NCBI GenBank assembly: GCA_910579085.1
Contig: CAJTRU010000039.1
Coordinates: 1,874-34,794, forward strand
Length of the DNA: 32,921 nucleotides
DNA from: an uncultured Lachnospiraceae bacterium
GTDB lineage: Bacteria; Bacillota; Clostridia; Lachnospirales; Lachnospiraceae
Direction of reading: 5' to 3'
Shown in pieces: positions 24,562 to 32,798 of this stretch; positions within the stretch are counted from its first letter, which is position 1; each line of letters starts with the position of its first letter. The position numbers were made by a program, and so were the translations under genes. The notes beneath the pieces are model-generated. The model ran no database searches and was not told where the DNA came from. It was given only the letters and a program-made list of their open reading frames with translations.

Positions 24562-24768
24562 TTATAATTTAAAACAAATAAATAAACAATTGTCTGCCTG
24601 GTATTCTTCTGTCCATTTTGAATTATATGGGTTATGGTATCCATATATACCACCTGCACCTGTTTCTGTAATTAAGAACGGCTTTCCTGCCACTTCTGCC
24701 TGTACATCTAATTCCATGCTGGCATCTGCAATATTCTTTACAGCTGCCCCTTTGCTTAATAAATACAT
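24562..24768 (-). pseudogene. Fragment of a glycoside hydrolase family 2 gene
   Basis: A 68-codon frame with the stretch KPFLITETGAGGIYGYHNP followed by KWTEEYQAD. This resembles the region around the catalytic nucleophile Glu of GH2 enzymes (beta-galactosidase/beta-glucuronidase type: 'KP-hydrophobic-E-G-A ... EEYQ'). Everything before it is missing, with a stop in frame about 18 bp upstream of the ATG, and homology stops at about 24590. No ribosome site is apparent. It lies just past the end of the sugar operon on the same strand, so a GH2 gene may once have been the last gene of that operon. Confidence 0.6.
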
Positions 24769-24831
24769 TATTTTCCAGTTCTGCTGTTATAAAAGCTTGT
24801 ATTAAAAATGCATATAAGAACAGATATACTG

Positions 24832-25821
24832 TTAATACCAGATTTCATTACCAGTTTTGCGTCTTTCATGTATAAGGCTCCATACTTCACTTTCTTCAGG
24901 CATTACCCGCAACGCCCCTTTTCTTGTAGTTATAATGGACGAAGCAGCATTAGCAAACCCTAACATATCATGCATCCTGTGCGCATCCATGCCATCAATG
25001 CCATAATCCAGTACCCAGTTTAATACACATGCCATAAATGTATCACCTGCCCCGGTTGTTTCAATGGTATCTTTATTTAAAAACGGCGCACATTCTGCCT
25101 TTGTGCCATTGCAATAAGCACGGCTTCCTCTCCTGCCCATTGTAGCACATATAAGCGGCACATTATATTTTTCCTGTATTCTTGAAACACCCTGGTCAAT
25201 ATCTTCTGTCCCAGTAAAAAATGCTATCTCATCATCTGAGATTTTTAGTATATCACACTGGCAAATTCCATATGAAATTTTTTCTTTTGCCTTGCTAATA
25301 CTATCCCATAAAGGAGGGCGCAGGTTTGGGTCAAATGAAACAAGTGCACCAGAGTCTTTTGCAGCTTTTACTGCTTCTTTTGTTGCCTCTTCTGTTCCTG
25401 TATCTGTCATGGACAGGCTTCCAAAATGGAAAATCTTTGTATTCTTTATCAATGAATAATTGACTTCCTCTTTCCTAAGCATCATATCCGCCCCAGGATT
25501 ACGGTAAAACGAAAAACTCCTGTCCCCGTCTGGTGCAGTATGGACAAATGCAAGTGTTGTAGGAACTTTGCTATCCATAACAACATTGCTGGTGTCAATT
25601 CCCTGTCCTGCCACTACATCCTTAAGCATCCTGCCAAAAGAGTCATCTCCCACTTTACCTATAAAAGCTGTTTTCTTGCCAAGGCGCTGTAACATTGCCA
25701 GAACATTACAAGGCGCACCGCCAGGATTTGCTTCAAACACAGGGTTATCCTGGGAACTAGTTCCATTTCCTGTAAAATCCACCAGTAATTCCCCAAGTGC
25801 CACCACATCAAATATCTTCAA
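24832..25821 (-). CDS. scrK: Fructokinase (PfkB family)
   Basis: About 329 residues. PfkB signatures are present: the N-terminal FDVVALGELLVDFTGNG, GGAPCNVLAMLQRLGKKTAFIG, and the C-terminal ATP/catalytic motif TTGAGDTFMACVL with the catalytic Asp. It should phosphorylate the fructose released by the GH32 enzyme, feeding glycolysis through phosphofructokinase. The start is uncertain. ATG 25833 has AAAGG directly abutting it, which is too close, whereas TTG 25821 has GGATGG at a usable distance and gives the familiar start (L)KIFDVVALGEL. It begins 7-20 bp after the GH32 stop; it is the last intact gene of the operon. Confidence 0.9.
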   Translation of the reverse strand: MKIFDVVALGELLVDFTGNGTSSQDNPVFEANPGGAPCNVLAMLQRLGKKTAFIGKVGDDSFGRMLKDVVAGQGIDTSNVVMDSKVPTTLAFVHTAPDGDRSFSFYRNPGADMMLRKEEVNYSLIKNTKIFHFGSLSMTDTGTEEATKEAVKAAKDSGALVSFDPNLRPPLWDSISKAKEKISYGICQCDILKISDDEIAFFTGTEDIDQGVSRIQEKYNVPLICATMGRRGSRAYCNGTKAECAPFLNKDTIETTGAGDTFMACVLNWVLDYGIDGMDAHRMHDMLGFANAASSIITTRKGALRVMPEESEVWSLIHERRKTGNEIWY

Positions 25822-25840
25822 ACAAAACACCATCCTTTAT

Positions 25841-27298
25841 TTAATCCAGCTCTATACTATATTTTTCTATATCTGCCATTGCAGTCCCGTCACATTCAAA
25901 CTCAATGCCAGCAGCTTCCAATGGTGTATAAAAAACGGAAGTAAATGTCTGGATTCCATCATTTACAAATAATTCTACAGAAAACTTATCAAAAATCAAG
26001 TGTAATTTTAACTTATCCCCAGTTTTTTTAATTTTCATTGTCCTTTTGCATACAACATCCCTTATCATCCCTGAATATGTGCGGTCATACTCAATAACCT
26101 GTTCATCACGGATATAGCGGAAATAAATGGAATATTTTTCATTTGTTGCAAAATAAATAGTAAATGTTTTATAATCCCCACAAAGCAGTTCCAATTCCAG
26201 GCTGGTAACACGTCCGCTAATCCCTGGAAGTGTACATCTGCCTGATATTTCTTTTTCCTTATAGACCACCTGGTCTTTATAGTAATTCTTTAATTCTTTT
26301 ACTGGAGCCTGGTATAATAACCCGTCCTTAATTTCAAGCTGCCTTGGGACTGTCATCATGCCATTCCATTTCTGTTCCTGTGGCCTTATATCCATATCCC
26401 ATGACTTCATCCATGCAACCATAATACGGCGTCCATCCTGTGCCAGCATTGTCTGTGGCGCATAAAAGTCTGTTCCATAATCAAGTGAAACCACCTGTTC
26501 TTCTGTAAATTTATAATCCTGGCTGTTGTATTCACCAACCATTACAACTGACTGGTTGCCATTGTGGAATTCCTGCCTGTCTGCCTGCATATCCATAGGT
26601 GATACAATTAAAACATGTTTCCCATCCAGTGCAAAAAAGTCTGGACATTCCCACATCTTTCCGTACCTGCCTCTGTTATCTGCAAGTACAGAAAGGTATT
26701 CCCATTTCCTTAAATCTTCTGATTTAAACAGCACCGCCTTGCCATCATGTTTTCCATCCCTGCTGCCTGCAACAAGATAATAAATACCATCTTCTTCCCA
26801 AACCTTCGGGTCCCTGAAATCCTGCCTTGAAAACCCTTCTGGAAGATAAGCTGCTGGAATTACAGGATTATCTTTTATCTTTTCATAATGTACTCCATCA
26901 CCCTTTGCAAGACACTGGTGCTGTATTACTTCTTTTGTGCCATCACTGTTTTCTTTTTCAATTACGCCAGTATATACAAGCATATGGCCTTCTTCTGTTT
27001 CAATAGCACTGCCTGAAAAACATCCGGCATAATCAAAACTTTCATCTGGTGCTAAAGCCACCGGCATTTCTTCCCACTTAATAAAGTCATCTGAAATATA
27101 ATGCCCCCAGTGCATTGGCCCCCATTCTGTATTATATGGGTGGTACTGGTAAAAAAGATGTATTTTCCCTTTATATACAGAAAATCCATTAGGGTCATTC
27201 ATCCATCCTGTTACTGGTGTTATATGGAAAACAGGTTTACAGCTTTTATCAATATGGTTTTCTTCCTGGTATTTATTTGCCTTTTCCAACTTAGTCAT
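25841..27298 (-). CDS. scrB: GH32 sucrose/fructan hydrolase (cytoplasmic invertase)
   Basis: 485 residues. Catalytic residues of GH32 are all seen: nucleophile Asp35 in WMNDPNGF, the transition-state stabiliser RDP at 162-164 in QDFRDPKVW, and acid/base Glu217 in MWECPDFF. The C-terminal beta-sandwich extends from about 340. There is no signal peptide, so it works in the cytoplasm. Because uptake is through an ABC system and not a PTS, the substrate is likely unphosphorylated sucrose or short fructooligosaccharide. GGAGG precedes the ATG. It follows the ABC ATPase gene by 29 bp in the operon. Confidence 0.93.
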   Translation of the reverse strand: MTKLEKANKYQEENHIDKSCKPVFHITPVTGWMNDPNGFSVYKGKIHLFYQYHPYNTEWGPMHWGHYISDDFIKWEEMPVALAPDESFDYAGCFSGSAIETEEGHMLVYTGVIEKENSDGTKEVIQHQCLAKGDGVHYEKIKDNPVIPAAYLPEGFSRQDFRDPKVWEEDGIYYLVAGSRDGKHDGKAVLFKSEDLRKWEYLSVLADNRGRYGKMWECPDFFALDGKHVLIVSPMDMQADRQEFHNGNQSVVMVGEYNSQDYKFTEEQVVSLDYGTDFYAPQTMLAQDGRRIMVAWMKSWDMDIRPQEQKWNGMMTVPRQLEIKDGLLYQAPVKELKNYYKDQVVYKEKEISGRCTLPGISGRVTSLELELLCGDYKTFTIYFATNEKYSIYFRYIRDEQVIEYDRTYSGMIRDVVCKRTMKIKKTGDKLKLHLIFDKFSVELFVNDGIQTFTSVFYTPLEAAGIEFECDGTAMADIEKYSIELD

Positions 27299-27327
27299 AC
27301 TATACCTCCTGTTATTCTGTCTTATAT

Positions 27328-28425
27328 TTACAAAACAACTGCTTTCTCTGTTTCAGGGTCAAAAAAGTGCATCCTGTGTGGCATCATTACAAATTCAACA
27401 GTATCTCCAATATGGCTGACTTCATATTTTGAAACCCTTGCAACTGATGTAACACCGCCAAATTCAAAATACAGGTTATTCTCATTTCCCATAATTTCAG
27501 TATTATCAATAATTGCTTTCTGCCTGCTGCCTGTATTTAAATCAAGATTTTGTGCATCAAGCTTAATATCTTCACCACGTATTCCCATAATTAACCCATT
27601 CTTATATTTTGATAATTTGCCTGCTATGGTTTCTGGCAGCTCAGCCTTGTTATTATCCTTAAATATAATTGTCCTGCCATCCAGCCTTACATTATAAAAG
27701 TTCATCTGCGGAGAACCGATAAAACCAGCAACAAACTTGTTAGCCGGATGCTCATAAAGTTCCATTGGCGCTCCTGTCTGCTGTATTACCCCGTCTTTCA
27801 TAATTACAATACGGTCAGCCATTGTCATTGCTTCCACCTGGTCATGTGTTACATAAATTGTAGTGCTTCCAAGTTCCCGGTGCAGCTTGCTTATTTCATT
27901 CCTCATACTGACACGCAATTTTGCATCCAGGTTAGACAAAGGTTCATCCATAAGAAATACTTTCTGGTTCTTAACAATCGCACGCCCAAGTGCAACCCTC
28001 TGCCTCTGTCCTCCAGAGAGGTTCTTTGGCTTTCTGTAACGGTATTCTTCAAGACCAAGGATTTTAACCGCCCAGTCTGTTTTCCTTTTTATTTCATCTG
28101 CTGGCACTTTCATATTTTTAAGTCCATATGAAATATTTTTCTCAACAGTCATATGCGGATAAAGGGCATAGTTCTGGAACACCATAGAAATTCCCCTGTC
28201 CATAGGTGCTGTTTCATTCATTTTCTTTCCATCAATATATAATTCACCACTTGAAATTTCCTCAAAACCTGCAATCATCCTGAGAGTAGTTGATTTGCCA
28301 CATCCAGATGGCCCTACAAAAGCAATAAATTCTTTTTCCTTAATAGAAAGATTAAAATCTGTAACTGCATTTTTATCTGTTTTATCGTACTTTTTACACA
28401 CATTCTTTAATTCTATAAACCCCAT
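27328..28425 (-). CDS. msmK: ABC transporter ATPase, MsmK/UgpC type
   Basis: 365 residues. Walker A VGPSGCGKST (38-46 region), signature LSGGQRQRVALGRAI, Walker B VFLMDEPLSNLD and the H-loop THDQVEA are all intact. The C-terminal TOBE/MalK-like domain (about 235-365) marks the carbohydrate-importer branch (CUT1). I start at ATG 28425, with AAAGGAGGG upstream; a longer frame beginning 12 codons earlier overlaps the permease gene. In many Firmicutes one MsmK serves several importers; this copy sits inside its operon, which suggests a dedicated role. Confidence 0.93.
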   Translation of the reverse strand: MGFIELKNVCKKYDKTDKNAVTDFNLSIKEKEFIAFVGPSGCGKSTTLRMIAGFEEISSGELYIDGKKMNETAPMDRGISMVFQNYALYPHMTVEKNISYGLKNMKVPADEIKRKTDWAVKILGLEEYRYRKPKNLSGGQRQRVALGRAIVKNQKVFLMDEPLSNLDAKLRVSMRNEISKLHRELGSTTIYVTHDQVEAMTMADRIVIMKDGVIQQTGAPMELYEHPANKFVAGFIGSPQMNFYNVRLDGRTIIFKDNNKAELPETIAGKLSKYKNGLIMGIRGEDIKLDAQNLDLNTGSRQKAIIDNTEIMGNENNLYFEFGGVTSVARVSKYEVSHIGDTVEFVMMPHRMHFFDPETEKAVVL

Positions 28426-28429
28426 AATA

Positions 28430-29281
28430 TTAACCCTCCTTTGAACCTGTTGATACAACACCTTCTACAATCTGTTTAGAAAATAATGAATAAATAATAA
28501 TAACAGGTATTGTAACCATTGTAATAACTGCAAGTGTCTGCCCCATTGTAGTATTTTCGTTTGATGTAATTGCATTTAGCCCTATCTGCGCTGTAAGCAA
28601 ATCACCTGATGTAAATACAAGTGATGGCCATAAATAATCATTCCACACATTTAAAAAAGTAAATACGCTTACAGTTGCAACCACGCTTTTAGACATTGGA
28701 AGTACCATAGTAAAAAAGTATTTAACCGGGCTGCAATGGTCTAACTGTGCCGCCTCATATATATCATCTGGCAGGCTTGTAAATACCTGCCTGAATAAAA
28801 ATATATTAAACGGGTTTACAATCATTGGCAGTATATATCCAATTACTGTATTTAACAGTCCAAGCTTTGCAATAAATAAAAAGTGTATTGTAATAATTGT
28901 TTCCATTGGCACAATCATTAAAAGCATAATAATCATAAGCCAGCGCTCCCTGAACGGGAAATTTATCTTTGCCAGTGCATATCCTGCCAGCCCGTTTACA
29001 ATAATGCCAAGTATAATAAGTACCGCTGCATAAAATAATGTATTCAGCATATAACGCACAAAAGATGTGTTTGTAAGTATTGTAATATAATTATCAAAGA
29101 AACTTCCATTAAGCGCTGGTGGCACAAATGCAGATATGGAATTCATATCATTTGTTATTGCCACATCTGGTTTAAAAGAGTTAGCTAACATCCATATTAC
29201 TGGAAACAGGAAGAACAGGGATGCAATAATTAAGACTGCTGTTAAAATCCAGTTATTTCTTTTTTGTTTTCTTGTTAACAT
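28430..29281 (-). CDS. ABC sugar permease (MalG/AraQ-like)
   Basis: 283 residues, about six membrane spans starting with WILTAVLIIASLFFLFPVIW. The EAA-type cytoplasmic loop that docks to the ATPase is YEAAQLDHCSPVKYFFTMVLPMSK (about 190-213). The second permease of the carbohydrate CUT1 family, usually paired with a MalF-like partner, here the gene just upstream. The start has AAGGAGG and overlaps the end of that gene by 29 bp, so translation is coupled. Confidence 0.92.
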   Translation of the reverse strand: MLTRKQKRNNWILTAVLIIASLFFLFPVIWMLANSFKPDVAITNDMNSISAFVPPALNGSFFDNYITILTNTSFVRYMLNTLFYAAVLIILGIIVNGLAGYALAKINFPFRERWLMIIMLLMIVPMETIITIHFLFIAKLGLLNTVIGYILPMIVNPFNIFLFRQVFTSLPDDIYEAAQLDHCSPVKYFFTMVLPMSKSVVATVSVFTFLNVWNDYLWPSLVFTSGDLLTAQIGLNAITSNENTTMGQTLAVITMVTIPVIIIYSLFSKQIVEGVVSTGSKEG

Positions 29282-30152
29282 TTCCTTCCTCCTTATCCCT
29301 GGTTGCTACCGTCTGGATTACTGTAAGTATCATAACAAATACTGCAAATACTATTGCCATTGTAGATGCCAGCCCGATTTCCCAGTTTACTGTGCCAGTT
29401 TCATAAATATCATATACCATTGTATAAGTTGAATGTGAAGGTCCTCCGCCTGTCATAACCATAGGCTGTACAAGCATACGGAATGCACCTATAGTAATTG
29501 TTATAAATACAAATATACAAAGCGGTTTCAATTCTGGAAGTGTTATATCCTTAAATTTCTGCCATGCAGTTGCATGGTCCATATCTGCTGCTTCATATAA
29601 AGCGGGATTAATAGCCTGTAACCCTCCTAAAAATATAATCATCTGGTAGCCAACACCCTGCCATGCGCTCATAACCGCAATAGATGGCAAAGCTTGCGAT
29701 GCACTATTAATAAATGGCTGTGCTGGTATTCCAAAATTAGAAAGTACCGAATTCAGTATGCCTTCAGGGCTGTAAATCTGTACCCACAATGTAGACACAA
29801 CTGCAAGTGACATAACAACTGGCAGGAAAAATGCTACCTTAAAATAACGTTTACAATGTGAAACTTTATTTACTAGTAAAGCAAGCCCCAGTGAACCAAG
29901 CCCCTGTAAAGGCACAATAATAACTACAAAACACACTGTGTTTATAAAAGCCTTCCTAAAATCCTCATCCTTAAAAATCTGGAAGAAGTTATCAAGTCCT
30001 GTAAAATGTGTTAATCCAGGATTTAAGGCAAAAAAATCAGTAAAACTAAATATTAATGTAAGTATCATAGGCAGGAACAAAAATATAATTAGCAGCACAA
30101 GTGCCGGGCCAAAAAATGCCATGCCTAAAACAGAATCACGTTTTTTCTTCAT
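29253..30152 (-). CDS. ABC sugar permease (MalF/UgpA-like)
   Basis: About 299 residues, six spans from FGPALVLLIIFLFLPMILTLIFSF onward. The EAA loop is YEAADMDHATAWQKFKDITLPELKP. I take the ATG at 30152, with AAGGTG 8 nt ahead; a GTG two codons earlier overlaps the stop of the solute-binding gene. The overlap and the next overlap downstream (29 bp) tie binding protein and both permeases into one translational unit. It should form the membrane channel with the second permease. Confidence 0.92.
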   Translation of the reverse strand: MKKKRDSVLGMAFFGPALVLLIIFLFLPMILTLIFSFTDFFALNPGLTHFTGLDNFFQIFKDEDFRKAFINTVCFVVIIVPLQGLGSLGLALLVNKVSHCKRYFKVAFFLPVVMSLAVVSTLWVQIYSPEGILNSVLSNFGIPAQPFINSASQALPSIAVMSAWQGVGYQMIIFLGGLQAINPALYEAADMDHATAWQKFKDITLPELKPLCIFVFITITIGAFRMLVQPMVMTGGGPSHSTYTMVYDIYETGTVNWEIGLASTMAIVFAVFVMILTVIQTVATRDKEEGNVNKKTKKK

Positions 30153-30154
30153 AT

Positions 30155-31477
30155 TCACTGCACCTTATAACGCTTTAACTTTGCGTTAATCCTTTCTATA
30201 GATTTACCCAGTTCTGCCTCTGGCTCTGCGCCGCTTAACACACAATTCTCAAGTACCTGCTGGAAAGACGTACTTACCTGCGGATAAACAGGTGTCTTTG
30301 GCCTTGGATGCCCATAGTCACTAAGCTGTTTATATAACATGCTGTAATTTTCATCTGTCTGGAATGTGTCTATTGCCTCAAATGCTTTATAGGTAGATGG
30401 GAAGTTCTTTGCCTTTTCCCAGAGCAGCAGGCCGCTTTCCACACCGCTCATCCACTTTACAAGTTCTGTAGCGCCCTCTATATTATCTGTCTTAGAAGAT
30501 GCTGCATAAGCCCATGAACCAGTAGGCGTATATCTCTCCCCGCTCCAGCTGTCTCCTGTAACATATGGTGCAACTCCTAAGTTAATATCAGGATAACTGT
30601 TATAAATTGTATTGACTTCCCATGCCCCGTCAAATTTAAAAGCAGCACGCCCGCTTTCAAATAAATGGTCTATAGGTACTTTTGACATATAACCCTTATC
30701 TAATAATGTCTTAAAATATCCAACAGTACCAGCATTTTTTTCTGAATTAAATATACCTTCTGCTACAAGCCCTGTTTCATCTACAAAGTCCCCGCCATCT
30801 GCCCAGAAAAATGGGGCATAATAGTAAATAGTTGCCTCACCTGTTGGAAATGTCATATCTAATGCATAGCCGTTCTTTTCTTCCATTACAGGTTTTAGTT
30901 TCTCCAGGATATCAAGAAATTCTGTACGCGTCCACGGATGCCCGGCATCTGGAACTTCAATGCCTGCCTCTTTTAAAATGTCTTTGTTATAATACAAGCC
31001 AACACTTGACTCCATTGCACCCAAAGCATAAAGCTGGTTATTATAAGTACCCTGTTCAATAATTGACTGTAAATATTCACCCTTTTCATCTTCCTCAAGT
31101 TCTGCTAAAGGCTGTATAATGCCATTAGCAGCATAGGCTGCAATATTAGGCCCGTCAACAGTAAGTACGTCTGGCAAATCCCCTGACATTACAGAAGCAT
31201 TTATCTTATCAGAATAGCCTCCGCCACTGTCATTCCTTGGTATAAATTCAATGTCTGCAAAGTACTTTCCGTTATACTTTTCATTAAAATTATCAACCGA
31301 CTCCCTGTAACATCTGCCTTCATCTGTATCTTCAATAGAATGTACCCATATAGACAGGTACTGTTCCCCTTCATCATAGCCAGCAACACTTCCTGGTTCT
31401 GGCCTCTTGCCCTGGCATCCTGGAAGCAGTATTGCCATTATAACTGGAAGCAGGACTGCTATTAATAATTTCTTCAT
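30155..31477 (-). CDS. Sugar-binding lipoprotein of the ABC importer
   Basis: 440 residues. A signal peptide with lipobox (LLPGC, lipidated Cys21) anchors it outside the membrane. It has the cluster B/family 1 solute-binding fold: VMSGDLPDVLTVDGPNIAAYAANGIIQPL, ALGAMESSVGLYYNKDILKEAGI and later FKFDGAWEVN. It should bind sucrose or short fructans and hand them to the two permeases; the sugar is inferred from the GH32 and fructokinase downstream. First gene of the operon, with AAAGG before the ATG. The leader of roughly 125 nt holds palindromic operators. Confidence 0.92.
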   Translation of the reverse strand: MKKLLIAVLLPVIMAILLPGCQGKRPEPGSVAGYDEGEQYLSIWVHSIEDTDEGRCYRESVDNFNEKYNGKYFADIEFIPRNDSGGGYSDKINASVMSGDLPDVLTVDGPNIAAYAANGIIQPLAELEEDEKGEYLQSIIEQGTYNNQLYALGAMESSVGLYYNKDILKEAGIEVPDAGHPWTRTEFLDILEKLKPVMEEKNGYALDMTFPTGEATIYYYAPFFWADGGDFVDETGLVAEGIFNSEKNAGTVGYFKTLLDKGYMSKVPIDHLFESGRAAFKFDGAWEVNTIYNSYPDINLGVAPYVTGDSWSGERYTPTGSWAYAASSKTDNIEGATELVKWMSGVESGLLLWEKAKNFPSTYKAFEAIDTFQTDENYSMLYKQLSDYGHPRPKTPVYPQVSTSFQQVLENCVLSGAEPEAELGKSIERINAKLKRYKVQ

Positions 31478-31575
31478 TATCCTTTCCCCTTTCTTATAAC
31501 CAGGAAGTTATCCAAGACCTTCCAGGTTCTGTATTAAGCCTCAACTATCCGTTACTAGTGTATACACTTTATAAT

Positions 31576-31608
31576 CGGTTATGTAACTAGTTAAGTAACC
31601 GGTTACTT
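31576..31608 (-). promoter_or_regulatory. Overlapping palindromic operators of the sugar operon
   Basis: AAGTAACCGGTTACTT (31593-31608) is a perfect palindrome. A second, longer one is centred on TAACTAGTTA (31584-31593), with outer half-sites CGGTTA (31576) and TAACCG (31596). The two share the middle TAACCG, so dimers at each would exclude or help each other. The CG-centred form is typical of LacI-family repressors. They lie just downstream of the -10. Confidence 0.75.
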
Positions 31609-31614
31609 TATGTA

Positions 31615-31646
31615 ATTATAGTAGCACAGCCATTAAGTTCTGTCAA
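31615..31646 (-). promoter_or_regulatory. Promoter of the sugar-uptake operon
   Basis: A perfect -35 TTGACA (31646-31641) is followed 17 bp later by TACTAT with an extended TGC before it, or 20 bp later by a perfect TATAAT (31620-31615); the first gives the usual spacing. The operators begin 6-10 bp beyond, so a bound repressor would block the start site. Confidence 0.65.
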
Positions 31647-31665
31647 TAGGATTTTACAAAAAATC

Positions 31666-32046
31666 CACGTCCATTTCATATGGGCTTAAATGCTGGTGGG
31701 GTTAAAGTGCCCCTTTTACGGAATAATTCATGGCATCTGGCACGCAAAACCCGTCACTAGCAGCCTGCAATAAAACACAAAATAAAAAGACAGCTGGAAA
31801 TGGAGTGACGGGGAATGATTTTGCTAGCCACTTATTATACAGTGTAATAATTACTACTGCATGGGTATTAATACAAAAATAACCCCACTGTACTGCCGTC
31901 TGTCTAAATCTCCTGCCCCACACATAATTTCCAGTTATAGTATTTATTTTTCTTTTATGTTGTGTTTTTTGTAGTTCTTATGGGTACAGCAGGTTTCTGG
32001 TGTTCCATCTAATATTATTACATTACATGGGCACTTCAGCACCGCT
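31666..32046. repeat. Structured non-coding repeat element, copy 2 (inverted)
   Basis: This block is homologous to copy 1 in the opposite orientation. A 31-bp stretch at 31710-31740 is the exact complement of 22074-22104, and 32031-32045 is that of 21786-21800. Less conserved blocks (e.g. around 31783, 31845, 31925) keep the same order. The left end shares CACGTCC(A)TTTCATA (31666-31680) with 21571-21585. Copy 2 lacks the perfect terminal repeat of copy 1 and is more decayed. It lies between the sugar-operon promoter and the recombinase remnant. Confidence 0.8.
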
Positions 32047-32124
32047 AGTGTTTGTATCCCGTTTTTAGTGCAATAGAGGAAACGTCTGTTGGATAGTTGG
32101 AATAGATGGCTTAGAAAATATCCA

Positions 32125-32793
32125 TTATTCAAGGGGTTCCAGTGCCCCTATAAACTTGTAATGGATAGTAAGCCGTTGAATTTTCTGCCCGTCTGTCTCT
32201 ACGGGTTCAGAAACAAGAATTTTCTCTATAAGTTGGTTGATTATCTTGAAATTGAATTCCGTTATTCCTGCATAACCGCTTATCTGCTCCGCAATTTCCG
32301 TTACCATTGCTTTCCTGTCCGCCAGTGCCTGTCCTGCGTGTTTCTGAATGTCTGCAAGCACAACTTCGTGAACCATCCCTGCTTCAATGGTGTGTGATGA
32401 GCAACCCTCTTTCCCGGACTTGCGGTATTTGGTACAACAGTAGAAAGTCTTGTCTAATACATTGTTACACTTTCTTTTATGCCCGGCTTTGGCAAGCATG
32501 GCACTCCCACAATCAGCACATTTAATTATCCCTCGGAAAATATTGTCATATCCGCTTGGACTTTCCCTGATAACAGGCGGCCGGCTCTGCAAAATCTTCT
32601 GAACTGTGTTCCAACGGCTCTGCTCAATAACCGGTTCGTGTGTGCCATAGATGATTTCACGCTCCGCATACGGGATATACTGTCTTTTCTTGGAACGCAT
32701 GGTCTTAGTTGGTTTGTCCGCAACAACAAGGTTTCCTGTATAGACGGGATTGTGCAGTATTTGGCTGACATAGGCAGTATCCCAGTCATACAT
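32125..32793 (-). pseudogene. Large serine recombinase, C-terminal remnant
   Basis: 222 codons covering the recombinase domain end (YDWDTAYVSQILHNPVYTGNLV, then THEPVIEQSRWNTVQKIL) and the zinc ribbon (CADCGSAML ... FYCCTKYRKSGKEGCSSHTI) with a coiled-coil tail. The N-terminal resolvase domain with the catalytic serine is missing. In this frame a stop (TGA) lies eight codons before the first ATG, while a neighbouring frame ends at 32799 with different sequence, so the gene is broken by deletion or frameshift. Its relatives move Tn4451/Tn5397-like conjugative elements. Codon use is less AT-rich than the sugar operon, pointing to a separate origin. Confidence 0.8.
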
Positions 32794-32798
32794 TTTTC

